From Anaerolineales bacterium (GTDB taxonomy: Bacteria; Chloroflexota; Anaerolineae; Anaerolineales; UBA6663): DNA of 54,335 nucleotides. A model generated the notes under the pieces. It was not told the DNA's origin, did no database searches, and saw only the letters and a list, made by a program, of their open reading frames with translations. Below are positions 1 to 6,491 of this stretch, one piece after another. The DNA is taken from contig JADZEK010000009.1 in the NCBI GenBank assembly GCA_020850595.1, positions 1-54,335 of the forward strand, written 5' to 3'. The position numbers and the translations under genes were made by a program. Numbering within the stretch: the first letter of the stretch is position 1; each line of letters begins with the position of its first letter.

Positions 1-450
1 CACACTCACCAGGGGACTCAACGTATGGATCACTCGCGTGTACAATTCCCGGCTGCTGCTCATGGGTTTGGCTCCTTTGGCTCTCGACAACCAAATTATG
101 CCAAATCTCGTGGGCAGCAGCCTGTTTAATGAAATCTGTAAGTGAATCAGATAAAACATGTAGTTTTCATCAGGGTGTACGGCAAATATCCTGTCTAATA
201 ACTGCTTGTGTGTCATAACTCTAAAGTTCCCCTCAAAAATCACGTCAATCCCTCGATCTAAGCACGTCAATATGTTGTTCTCGATTAGCTCCTTGTCTGG
301 GACGACTGAACCATCGTCAGGCATAAACATGAACATGTAATAATCACGTTCAATTAGAGCCGTAGTCTTCGTAACCAGATCCATGAGTGCCTTAGCAACA
401 GTGCTTTTCCCGGCGCCAGACGGGCCCCGAATAATGATGAATTTGCTCAT
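1..450 (-). CDS. P-loop kinase-like ATPase, partial (runs off window)
   Basis: The frame starts at the ATG at 450 and stays open to the edge (150 codons, no stop). The N-terminus has a Walker A motif, IIRGPSGAGKST, followed by an ALIERDYY stretch and later DVIFEGNFRVM. This is the layout of small AAA/shikimate-kinase-like proteins (zeta-toxin or phosphotransferase type) found in many bacteria. After about residue 100 (downstream of ENYMFYL) the sequence no longer resembles the family, where a conserved ETLRRH-like lid would be expected. A frameshift or a divergent C-terminus is possible. It follows the PD-(D/E)XK gene on the same strand with a 78-base gap and an AAAGAGA ribosome site. Its substrate cannot be told. 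Confidence 0.6.
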   Translation of the reverse strand, partial: MSKFIIIRGPSGAGKSTVAKALMDLVTKTTALIERDYYMFMFMPDDGSVVPDKELIENNILTCLDRGIDVIFEGNFRVMTHKQLLDRIFAVHPDENYMFYLIHLQISLNRLLPTRFGIIWLSRAKGAKPMSSSRELYTRVIHTLSPLVSV

Positions 451-528
451 GAAGTCTCTTTTTGCATTCTAGCCATCGCCCATCTGCACACGATTGAACG
501 GCCTAGAAATTGGGTTATAAAACGACTT

Positions 529-1140
529 CTAGGTAGTTGGCCGTCTTCGTAACTCGCTCAGGCCGGTGAAGAGACCAGTAGTCCATGTCCTATACCTCTC
601 AAGCAGTTCAAGGTACTCATGATTTTGCCAGGTCACAAGGTCCTCGATAATTCCCTCAAGCGAAAGAATTTCTCTGAAACCATATTGAGTCATAACCGAG
701 GCGCGCCCCTGGTCTGAGCATCTCCCCCAAACCAGAATGGAACCTGAAATCGGATGGGGCTTGCCGCCAATATTCACGATATATAGGTTCGGATTCTTTG
801 CCACATCGAGAAACACTCGAAAAGCCTCATTGCGATGGTGGTCGAGTTGCGAGGGCGTGTTAAGAGTAAGGTACCTGTAGCCCTCGTACTCTAGTTCGCA
901 CTTCATTTCGGAAATGTAGGCATTACCGTCACTCTTGGACAAGAAGGTAAAGTCAAGCGTGCGGCCACGTTGTTGACCCGCGGCTCGCACCGTTGGTCGC
1001 CCCAAATTAGTATATGGAGCCTGCCTGTCCCGAGCCCAGCAACGGACTATTTCCTCACTGAATATTCCGAAGAGGCGTGACCTAAACTTGTCACGTTGGC
1101 TGTGATCGGAGCGAAATAGACTCTGAAAATCGGCTGTCAT
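529..1140 (-). CDS. Hypothetical protein with PD-(D/E)XK nuclease-like motif
   Basis: A protein of 203 residues from the ATG at 1140. An upstream in-frame start at 1188 is possible but would overlap the CAP gene, while 1140 leaves an 11-base gap. The first half holds E29/E30, then TLDF with D63, then ISEMKCE with E78 and K80. This spacing (acidic residue, D, ExK) fits the catalytic core of PD-(D/E)XK nucleases such as restriction or Holliday-junction enzymes. The family link rests on motif spacing only. The C-terminal half (LDVAKNPNLYIVNIGGKP, then a segment ending in YRTWTTGL) is not recognised. It is probably co-transcribed with the CAP gene and may be element cargo or a defence nuclease. 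I cannot assign a specific function. Confidence 0.55.
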   Translation of the reverse strand: MTADFQSLFRSDHSQRDKFRSRLFGIFSEEIVRCWARDRQAPYTNLGRPTVRAAGQQRGRTLDFTFLSKSDGNAYISEMKCELEYEGYRYLTLNTPSQLDHHRNEAFRVFLDVAKNPNLYIVNIGGKPHPISGSILVWGRCSDQGRASVMTQYGFREILSLEGIIEDLVTWQNHEYLELLERYRTWTTGLFTGLSELRRRPTT

Positions 1141-1151
1141 GGTCTTTATTA

Positions 1152-1901
1152 TTAGGGCGCAAACAACTGCGTCACCACCGCGCCCCACCGCCCTCCAACC
1201 GCCACGCCAATTCCAACTCGCCCAAACTCCGTTCGCAGCATGTTGGCCCTGTGCCCATCACTAGCCAGCCAACGGCCCACTACATTTGACTCGGCGTCAG
1301 CCAGCCCACCGGCACCAGCCAGGTTCTCCCCGCAATACGCCACGCCAAGCGGCGCGATGCAGTACGCCTGGACCAAGGAGCCACCAGTCACCGGATCTGT
1401 ATGGCTGAAGAAATCTCGGTCAATCATATCCTGGCTGCGCTGACGCGCCAGTTCAGTCAACGCCGCATCCACTTGCAGCGGCGGCAGGCCAGCCGCAGCT
1501 CGAGCGGCATTGGTCTGCGCAACCAGGCTTGCTTCCACTTGCCCAACGGTCAGGCTGGCGGGCGCCGGCGCAGGATTGGCAACAACGACCGAGGGCTCGC
1601 TGCTCACCGCCGGCTCGGGCGCGTGCGCCGCCACGACATCAATGACGCCATCGAGCCACTTGGAGACTCGCTGCAGCAACTCCTCCAGCCACGGCGGTAC
1701 TCCCGAAGTAGCACCCCGCAAATGCACATCGGTGGCGGAGTAGCGTGACTGAGCAATGCCCCAAATAGATATTGCGCTGGATATGTCACCATGCTCGTGG
1801 TGAACGGTGGCCGCAAAGGGCGCGGCGGCGGCAGCCGGGGACAATGATCCCAGGCCAGCACACAACGTCATCACACTCACGAGCCGCACAACCGTCAACA
1901 T
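1152..1901 (-). CDS. Secreted CAP/SCP domain protein (YkwD-like)
   Basis: A protein of 249 residues with a cleavable-looking signal peptide (hydrophobic to about residue 27, ending SPAAAAAP), a low-complexity linker, and a CAP domain from about residue 125 to the end. CAP signatures visible are the FFSHTDP motif (His near 167), CGENLAG and the DGHRANML helix. These form the conserved His/Glu cleft of bacterial CAP proteins, which are exported and of mostly unknown activity. The gene sits in the leftward operon of the element, 94 bases after the replication-relaxation-like gene. That gap contains a TTGACA hexamer and a small GCATCG/CGATGC inverted repeat, so it may have its own promoter. A secreted CAP protein on an integrative element is unusual and may act at the cell surface. 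Confidence 0.85.
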   Translation of the reverse strand: MLTVVRLVSVMTLCAGLGSLSPAAAAAPFAATVHHEHGDISSAISIWGIAQSRYSATDVHLRGATSGVPPWLEELLQRVSKWLDGVIDVVAAHAPEPAVSSEPSVVVANPAPAPASLTVGQVEASLVAQTNAARAAAGLPPLQVDAALTELARQRSQDMIDRDFFSHTDPVTGGSLVQAYCIAPLGVAYCGENLAGAGGLADAESNVVGRWLASDGHRANMLRTEFGRVGIGVAVGGRWGAVVTQLFAP

Positions 1902-1995
1902 CTTGCCCTTGTCACCTTGTCGTCTAAACGCTTATGTCATCTACCACTTTGCATTGTGCATCGGATGCGATGCCTGTCAATAGCCAAACCAGATT

Positions 1996-3315
1996 TCATC
2001 GCTGGTGCGTCCAAATTGAACCGTTAGGACCACGACTCCCAGCGGCATGCTCACTGATATTGAAAGCCCAAATCTTGTGCTCACTACCAGTGGTGGCTTT
2101 GATCTCCGACGTGATGGCATCCATGATCTTTCGGTTGGGAGTAACCAGGTAGATCGTGCCACCATTGGCCTCCGCCGCCCGGGTCCACTTTGCCTCACGC
2201 GCCTTGATCTGCGATCGCTCGCATTCTACGTAGACAATCCTGCCGTCCTTGCGCGCTGCAATATCGGGACAGTACTCGCCATCCGCGACCTGAAGACACT
2301 CAGGCAAATAGGTCACCGCCTCGTATCCATCGGCGCTCAGGATGTCGGCAGTTTTGAGCACCAGGTACAAGTGATCGGCCGTCTTGTGCAGCTTCATGCC
2401 GCCTTCGAATTCGCTCTCGACGGGCACAACACCAAGCTCAACCGCCCGCGCCCGTCCAGCCGGCGTCAGCACCAGGAACTGTCGCGTCCTCTCACCTGGC
2501 CACTCGACAATGCACGGGAATGTGTCCACCAGCCCACGATGCAGTGCAGCGCGCACCGGCAATCCCACGCGGCTACTGCTTCGTCGCGCTCCCCACTCCA
2601 CCGCCAGCCGTTCCCGCACCTCATCGCTTCTCGACAGCCCAGTCGCAGCCATCACTTTGATGACTGCATCAATCCGCTCGGGTGAGACCGCCTCAAGCTC
2701 TTTGGCACCGTCGGTCAATTCACCGGCAACTTCGGCGGGTTCGCTCTCGGCTGACTCAGCTGGTGACGCCTGGGCAACGGCACGAACGCCATGTTTGCCC
2801 TGAGCAGTTTGTCCTGATTGTGCAGCAGCGTTTCGCGCCACCGCCTGTGCGTGTTGGAGCTGAAGCTTCAAGCGGCTGAGCTCCCCATTGGCGGCTGTGA
2901 GCTCCCGACTCGTCCTTTCATATTCCGCAGCCAGGTCGGTTTGTTGCGCCAAGTACCCGTGTTGCAGTGCGGAAAGCGTATGGCGGACCACAAACTCGCC
3001 AATGTGTTCGGGCGGCCACTCCTCGGGGCTATGCCCGGCACGCTTCTCCGCATCCCATTGGCTAGGGCACAACGCCTCGGCGGTCGTCACCAGGGCACGG
3101 ATTGCGTGAACCCGGCTGGCTTGCGCGGCTTCCCGCAGCCGAAACTGGGCATCCAGCATATCGGACATTTGCTGTACGTCCATCGCCGTGCTCGCCACGC
3201 TAATCTGTCGAGTGGGGTGCTGTCCTGGCCTTTGTGCTGCTTCCTGCCCGTTGGTGCGAAATCCGCCTCGCAGCAGGTCCTCAAAGCCAGCTGGTAGTTG
3301 TGCCGGGCCGCTCAT
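1996..3315 (-). CDS. Replication-relaxation-like protein, coiled coil plus PD-(D/E)XK-like C-domain
   Basis: A protein of 439 residues in three parts. An N-terminal region contains a coiled coil at about residues 118-165. A central segment (about 200-300) resembles a winged helix. The C-terminal domain has CPDIAARKDGRIVYVECERS with P350-D351 and E364/E366, followed by a long helix and a Rossmann-like strand. The PD...WVEVE-type motif followed by a YxVxP strand is characteristic of replication-relaxation family proteins of plasmids and integrative elements, which combine a winged helix with a nuclease-like fold. That assignment is by motif recall and is tentative. The ATG overlaps the upstream membrane-protein stop (ATGA), so the two are translationally coupled. 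Its likely role is in element replication or relaxation. Confidence 0.55.
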   Translation of the reverse strand: MSGPAQLPAGFEDLLRGGFRTNGQEAAQRPGQHPTRQISVASTAMDVQQMSDMLDAQFRLREAAQASRVHAIRALVTTAEALCPSQWDAEKRAGHSPEEWPPEHIGEFVVRHTLSALQHGYLAQQTDLAAEYERTSRELTAANGELSRLKLQLQHAQAVARNAAAQSGQTAQGKHGVRAVAQASPAESAESEPAEVAGELTDGAKELEAVSPERIDAVIKVMAATGLSRSDEVRERLAVEWGARRSSSRVGLPVRAALHRGLVDTFPCIVEWPGERTRQFLVLTPAGRARAVELGVVPVESEFEGGMKLHKTADHLYLVLKTADILSADGYEAVTYLPECLQVADGEYCPDIAARKDGRIVYVECERSQIKAREAKWTRAAEANGGTIYLVTPNRKIMDAITSEIKATTGSEHKIWAFNISEHAAGSRGPNGSIWTHQR

Positions 3316-3839
3316 GGCGTGTTTACCTCACTTGCCGGCGCGATCCAATCGTTGGCCTCCAACACCGCCAGGGCCGCATTAGCGTTTGCTAACGCCGCAT
3401 CCGCAGCAGCTCGGTTCTCATCGGTCGGAGCTGAAAGCCAACGCGCGATTGCCGCGCTTGCTTCGATCTGGGCGTTGCTGTTAGATGCCGCTTGCTCATG
3501 CAATCCCAAGAGGGCCGACGGTGCTTCTGTGCCATCCACTTCCTGTGCTAGGGCTACCGCCCGGTCGAACACGCGCTGCGCCTGTCGGCTACGCGTCAGC
3601 AACTGCACGTCAGCATCGCTGAGGATCTGCTCAAGGTCCGCGCTCATACTCTTCCATTCATTGGCCCACCCGACCGCGCTTCGACGATAGAGTTCAACGG
3701 CCCGCACGTCGGGCAGCAGAAGCACCGGGCGGCCGGCTTCATCGCGGGGCGACGATTGGTAGCCCAAGAGCGTCAGGAGAAAGATTGCACTCACTGCAAG
3801 TACCATAGTGAACGTACCAGGCCGAATCTCGATTTCCAT
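3312..3839 (-). CDS. Single-pass membrane protein of unknown function
   Basis: A protein of 175 residues with one N-terminal transmembrane segment (about residues 11-27, TMVLAVSAIFLLTLLGYQ). The rest is a helical, Ala-rich soluble domain with no family I recognise. The topology suggests a short cytoplasmic tail and a bulk domain outside the membrane. It lies 4 bases after the SSB gene and overlaps the next start codon by 4 bases, so it belongs to the ParA-SSB operon. It could be a membrane anchor for the element's DNA machinery, but that is a guess from position only. Confidence 0.7.
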   Translation of the reverse strand: MEIEIRPGTFTMVLAVSAIFLLTLLGYQSSPRDEAGRPVLLLPDVRAVELYRRSAVGWANEWKSMSADLEQILSDADVQLLTRSRQAQRVFDRAVALAQEVDGTEAPSALLGLHEQAASNSNAQIEASAAIARWLSAPTDENRAAADAALANANAALAVLEANDWIAPASEVNTP

Positions 3840-3843
3840 ACAA

Positions 3844-4365
3844 TCAGGCCGGGTCCAAGACCACGTCTTCTGGTCCTAGCACGATCGGGCCGCGTACCAG
3901 GTCAGCCGGCACTGACGCGCGATCTGTCTCGAGCTGTGCAAGGATCGAAAGGCGCTGCCGCTCACCGCGCTCGAAGTCACAGCCGCGCCCGTAGCTGATC
4001 TTTTGCGCGTTGACTTCGGTCACCCGCCGCATACGCTTTGCACCACGGTCAAAGTAGCGCCGCGATTGCAGCCAGCCACTTATGGCGACATGCGCGCCCT
4101 TCTTGAGAAAGAAGAAGTCAATCCTGGCTCGGACTCCATATTCTGTCACGCGGATCAAATCAGCGCGCCGGTCATCGGCTCGTCCGGCGAATCCATCCTG
4201 GCTGCCGGCGGGATCGAGCGAGCTCGGCCCACCCTGCCCAGAGTCGCGTTCCACGACCATGTCGAAACGGATATATGGCGTCTTGCCTTTCTCGCCCGAA
4301 AGCATTTCAAAGTAAGGATCGTCGGCCAGGTTGCCCGACAAGTAAATGAAGTTGTTTTGCGGCAC
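3844..4365 (-). CDS. ssb: Single-stranded DNA-binding protein (element copy)
   Basis: A protein of 173 residues with an OB fold over about residues 1-130. It starts NNFIYLSGNLADDPYF, continues with YIRFDMVVER, and then FFFLKKGAHVAISGWLQSRRYFD, matching the SSB pattern of N-terminal strand, shared-core strand and the KG..V.V.G.L strand. The tail does not end in the acidic DDDIPF-like tip used by chromosomal SSBs to recruit partners. It ends GPEDVVLDPA, so it is probably a specialised mobile-element SSB. It lies 12 bases downstream of the ParA-like gene in one operon. A role in protecting single strands during element replication or transfer is likely. Confidence 0.8.
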   Translation of the reverse strand: MPQNNFIYLSGNLADDPYFEMLSGEKGKTPYIRFDMVVERDSGQGGPSSLDPAGSQDGFAGRADDRRADLIRVTEYGVRARIDFFFLKKGAHVAISGWLQSRRYFDRGAKRMRRVTEVNAQKISYGRGCDFERGERQRLSILAQLETDRASVPADLVRGPIVLGPEDVVLDPA

Positions 4366-4377
4366 TGAACACCTCCG

Positions 4378-5109
4378 TTACACCGGATGAACTTCCAACA
4401 AACTACGGGTGATACCTTGGATGTCTTGCGCAAAAGCGGTTTCCGGTCGGGTCTGAACAGGCGGCAGCCCCCGCCAGTACATTTCCGGCAATTCCGGCGC
4501 GTATCTCACACTGCCCAGGGGGCGAGATGGGACACTTCCCCTGCCTTGGCCGTCCAGTTCCGACAGAGACCAGTCTGGTAAGACTTTGTTCGCAACGGCT
4601 GCTACCGCTCCGGTAACATAGGCGTACTGTAGGCGCGGCAAGGTCGGTCGATTGCGGCCATCCGCTTGGCCCGGACAATAGACAATGACGACCTGTTCTG
4701 CCAGTGTCAGAGCCAATGACTCGACCGGACCGATATTTGCAGAACAATCGAGCACGGCAAATCGGTAGTCGGTACCAAGCGCACCCAGTTGCTCACGTAG
4801 CAGAGGCAATGCCTGCGAGAACGCATCCGCCGGCAGGGCAGTGTCTTGATAACCAGCAACGAGATCAATGCCCGAAGCCGTGGGCAGCCTGACCGACCTG
4901 AGCGATGCCTTTCCTTCCAAGACTGCGCCAGCGGAGAACAGGTACGACCGTAGGCTGACGCCGAGCACACGGCTGGCGCTGGCGCCTGCACCCAGGTCTA
5001 TAAGCATGCAGGAGTGCCCCTCCAATACCAAGCTAGCGGCAAGATTCACGGCAACGGTAGTCTTTCCAGATCTCGGTTGAGACCCGCTTACGGTAATGAC
5101 ACACGCCAT
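4378..5109 (-). CDS. ParA/MinD-type ATPase (first gene of leftward operon)
   Basis: A protein of 243 residues. The P-loop is GSQPRSGKTT (residues 9-18), followed by the VNLAASLV helix, LIDLGAGASASRVLG (Walker A-prime region) and VLDCSANIG (switch/Walker B). This is the SIMIBI ParA fold. The signature lysine of deviant Walker A motifs (KGGxGKT) is replaced: the equivalent position is Gln, with Pro-Arg after it. ATP-dependent dimer activation may therefore differ from classical ParA. No ParB-like partner is visible. It heads the leftward operon and shares its promoter region with the response regulator gene. Partition of the excised element is plausible, and a different signalling ATPase role remains possible. 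Confidence 0.75.
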   Translation of the reverse strand: MACVITVSGSQPRSGKTTVAVNLAASLVLEGHSCMLIDLGAGASASRVLGVSLRSYLFSAGAVLEGKASLRSVRLPTASGIDLVAGYQDTALPADAFSQALPLLREQLGALGTDYRFAVLDCSANIGPVESLALTLAEQVVIVYCPGQADGRNRPTLPRLQYAYVTGAVAAVANKVLPDWSLSELDGQGRGSVPSRPLGSVRYAPELPEMYWRGLPPVQTRPETAFAQDIQGITRSLLEVHPV

Positions 5110-5165
5110 CGGTACTTACACTCGGAACTAGGCTAACCAAACTGGCCTGCCTCTTCGATGCCCGC

Positions 5166-5171
5166 ATACTA
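5166..5171 (-). promoter_or_regulatory. Candidate -10 of the leftward ParA operon
   Basis: On the minus strand the sequence reads TAGTAT. A start near 5159 would leave a leader of about 50 bases before the ATG at 5109. It is chosen partly because it places the 5196-5211 palindrome at about -44, mirroring the rightward promoter, so it is the weaker of the two promoter calls. Confidence 0.35.
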
Positions 5172-5195
5172 CGTCCAAGCGCGCCCTCATGTCTA

Positions 5196-5211
5196 TGACG
5201 TATCTGCGTCA
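5196..5211. promoter_or_regulatory. Palindromic operator 1 (imperfect)
   Basis: TGACGTATCTGCGTCA. The arms pair over five bases (TGACG/CGTCA) with one mismatch at the sixth. It shares the TGAC-N8-GTCA frame with the other sites and is the one nearest the ParA operon. Confidence 0.6.
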
Positions 5212-5286
5212 TTTTACGGCTCACCCCCCAGTGTCATGGCATGGAAACGGGCTCCGTCCGAGAGGTTTAGTCTCCCCTTATGTATC

Positions 5287-5302
5287 TGACACCTGGGTGT
5301 CA
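5287..5302. promoter_or_regulatory. Palindromic operator 2 (perfect arms)
   Basis: TGACACCTGGGTGTCA. The arms TGACAC/GTGTCA are perfect, and pairing extends to a seventh base each side. It lies 45 bases upstream of operator 3, so the two sites fall on roughly the same helix face. Confidence 0.7.
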
Positions 5303-5331
5303 TCCCCTCTCGCTGGGGGGCTATGCAGAAA

Positions 5332-5347
5332 TGACGCAAACGCGTCA
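5332..5347. promoter_or_regulatory. Palindromic operator 3 (perfect arms, next to comA promoter)
   Basis: TGACGCAAACGCGTCA. The perfect 6-base arms have a 4-base spacer, the same geometry as the Bacillus ComA box (TTGCGG-N4-CCGCAA) but with different half-site sequence. It ends 23 bases before the TATAAT, so its centre is near -43. Confidence 0.7.
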
Positions 5348-5370
5348 TAGCGACCAGTTACAAATCCTCA

Positions 5371-5376
5371 TATAAT
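5371..5376 (+). promoter_or_regulatory. -10 element of the response-regulator operon (near-leaderless)
   Basis: A perfect TATAAT. Transcription would start near 5383, only about three bases before the ATG at 5386. This rules out the in-frame TTG at 5377 as start and makes the mRNA nearly leaderless. No recognisable -35 hexamer lies 17 bases upstream; palindrome 3 ends at 5347, directly beside where it would be. Confidence 0.65.
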
Positions 5377-5385
5377 TTGGACAAG

Positions 5386-6147
5386 ATGGAGACAGGATCG
5401 GCCCGTCCGCCTATAAAAGTCGCCCTGATAGACGATCACCATCTCATTCTTGAGTCTGTCAGGCACAAGCTCGCGGGCAACCCCGAGTTCGATCTGGTTG
5501 CCACCGGCACCGCCGGAGAAATGATCGAGCCCATCATCGAGCAGCATCGCCCGGACGTCGTCCTTCTGGACCTAGGCATCCCGGCCAAGGCGGGGACCAC
5601 CATCCGAGATGGCGGGCGATACCAGGTGCTCCCTGCCATCCGACGGATGCGCCAGAAGTTCCCTGAAACGCAGTTCCTCATCCTTTCGAGCGACGTCGAT
5701 TCATCCCTGGTCGAGGGTGCGCTTGAGGTCGAGGCGATGGGATATTTGCTCAAGGATGATGAGCTCTCTGTCGACCTGCTCCAGGCCATTCGCGCCGTCA
5801 ACAATGGCGCCGTATACTTTTCTAAGGAAATTCAGCGTAGATACATGGCTCGCCGAACAGAGCGGCAAGCTAAGGTTTTGACTGAGCGCCAACTTGAAGT
5901 CCTCCTGGCCATCTGGCAGAAACCCGAATTGACATACGCCGAGCACGCCAAGATCCTCCAAATTTCCGAGAACACGTTCGACAATCATATGAAAGCGGTA
6001 TTTCGCGAGTTGCGCGTGAAAAACCTCGCGGCCGCTATGATTCGGGCCTTCCAGGCCGGCCTAATTCCATTGCATATTCAGAACAGCCCTGGCACAGCGG
6101 ACGAGCAAAGTAGTTCTTCTAGTGGCAAGCGGGATGTCCAAGAATAA
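5386..6147 (+). CDS. comA: NarL/LuxR-family response regulator, ComA-like
   Basis: A protein of 253 residues from the ATG at 5386. The receiver domain covers residues 10-140, with the acidic pair D16-D17, phospho-acceptor D62 in VVLLDLGIP, and the conserved Lys in YLLKDDE. It carries a short insertion after D62 (AKAGTTIRDGGRYQ). The C-terminal half is a LuxR-type helix-turn-helix (LTERQLEVL, then ISENTFDNHMKAVFRELRVKN). It is the first gene of an operon with a ComX-like peptide, a polyprenyl synthase and a HisKA_3 kinase, so its partner is almost certainly that kinase. By analogy with ComA it should dimerise on palindromic DNA, and the 6-4-6 palindromes just upstream are its likely targets, implying autoregulation. 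The symbol reflects the system context; sequence alone supports only a NarL-family regulator. Confidence 0.85.
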   Translation: METGSARPPIKVALIDDHHLILESVRHKLAGNPEFDLVATGTAGEMIEPIIEQHRPDVVLLDLGIPAKAGTTIRDGGRYQVLPAIRRMRQKFPETQFLILSSDVDSSLVEGALEVEAMGYLLKDDELSVDLLQAIRAVNNGAVYFSKEIQRRYMARRTERQAKVLTERQLEVLLAIWQKPELTYAEHAKILQISENTFDNHMKAVFRELRVKNLAAAMIRAFQAGLIPLHIQNSPGTADEQSSSSSGKRDVQE

Positions 6148-6212
6148 CTGGCGTCCACACTGTAATCGCACAAATCGTCGGGCAGGCAGCCTGGAGCCAA
6201 AGGAGGCAAACA

Positions 6213-6419
6213 ATGTTTGACAAATTGCTGGAAGAGTCCGTGACAGAAGCAGAAGCCCTCACTGAAACGATTGGACAGCAGGAAGAGCATCAGGCGTCAC
6301 GCACTGCGATCGGAACCACAGTTACCCGGGCGATCCGTTCACTTCCAGTTGACGCCATGCTGGTTGCCCTTGTGATGGTGTGGGCCGTCCCACAAAAGAG
6401 CATTGCTTGGTGGGGTTAA
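6213..6419 (+). CDS. comX: ComX-like prenylated-peptide pheromone precursor (candidate)
   Basis: A small protein of 68 residues with a strong ribosome site (AGGAGG at 6201-6206, seven bases before the ATG). The first half is acidic (Glu/Thr-rich leader, residues 5-28). A hydrophobic stretch follows (AMLVALVMVWAV), and the tail ends KSIAWWG. In Bacillus, ComX precursors of about 55 residues end in a short peptide whose Trp, three or four residues from the C-terminus, is cyclised and prenylated by ComQ. Here tandem Trp residues occupy that position. The gene sits directly before a polyprenyl synthase and a ComP-type kinase. ComX precursors diverge so fast that sequence similarity is not expected, so the call rests on size, tail and context. 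No other function is suggested. Confidence 0.7.
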   Translation: MFDKLLEESVTEAEALTETIGQQEEHQASRTAIGTTVTRAIRSLPVDAMLVALVMVWAVPQKSIAWWG

Positions 6420-6448
6420 CAGCTTTGTGAAGGTGCGTCCGCCCCGAC

Positions 6449-6479
6449 AGCAGCCCGCCCACGGGCTGCTCGTCTTTTA
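6449..6479 (+). terminator. Hairpin with U-rich tail between comX and comQ (attenuator-like)
   Basis: A perfect 9-base stem AGCAGCCCG/CGGGCTGCT (6449-6457 and 6462-6470), loop CCCA, then CGTCTTTTA. It resembles a rho-independent terminator inside the operon. Partial read-through would give much more peptide mRNA than comQ-comP mRNA. Confidence 0.6.
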
Positions 6480-6491
6480 GGGATCCATCAC

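Larger units (their letters stand above)
5110..5385. promoter_or_regulatory. Divergent control region of the two element operons
   Basis: This non-coding stretch separates the ParA-SSB operon (left) from the response-regulator operon (right). It contains three 16-bp palindromes with 6-base arms and 4-base spacers (5196-5211, 5287-5302, 5332-5347), listed separately. A consensus TATAAT at 5371-5376 faces right, and a candidate TAGTAT (minus strand, 5166-5171) faces left. The palindromes next to each promoter are centred about 43-44 bases upstream of the predicted transcription starts on both sides, a position typical of activator sites overlapping or abutting the -35 region. Neither promoter has a good -35 hexamer, which fits activator dependence. 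Confidence 0.65.

Noticed and set aside
1..60. Second attachment site (repeat of the tRNA-fMet 3' end)
   Set aside because: I searched by eye for the GATTCGAACC and GCGGGGCTAGG cores on the left side and found no copy in the window.
1240..1748. Plus-strand ORFs over the CAP gene
   Set aside because: They lie antisense to a gene with a signal peptide and conserved CAP motifs and encode no recognisable domains.
6213..6419. Lanthipeptide, lasso or autoinducing cyclic peptide precursor
   Set aside because: It has no Cys, no lanthionine synthetase, lasso cyclase, AgrB or peptide-cleaving ABC transporter in the neighbourhood. A prenyl transferase is present instead.
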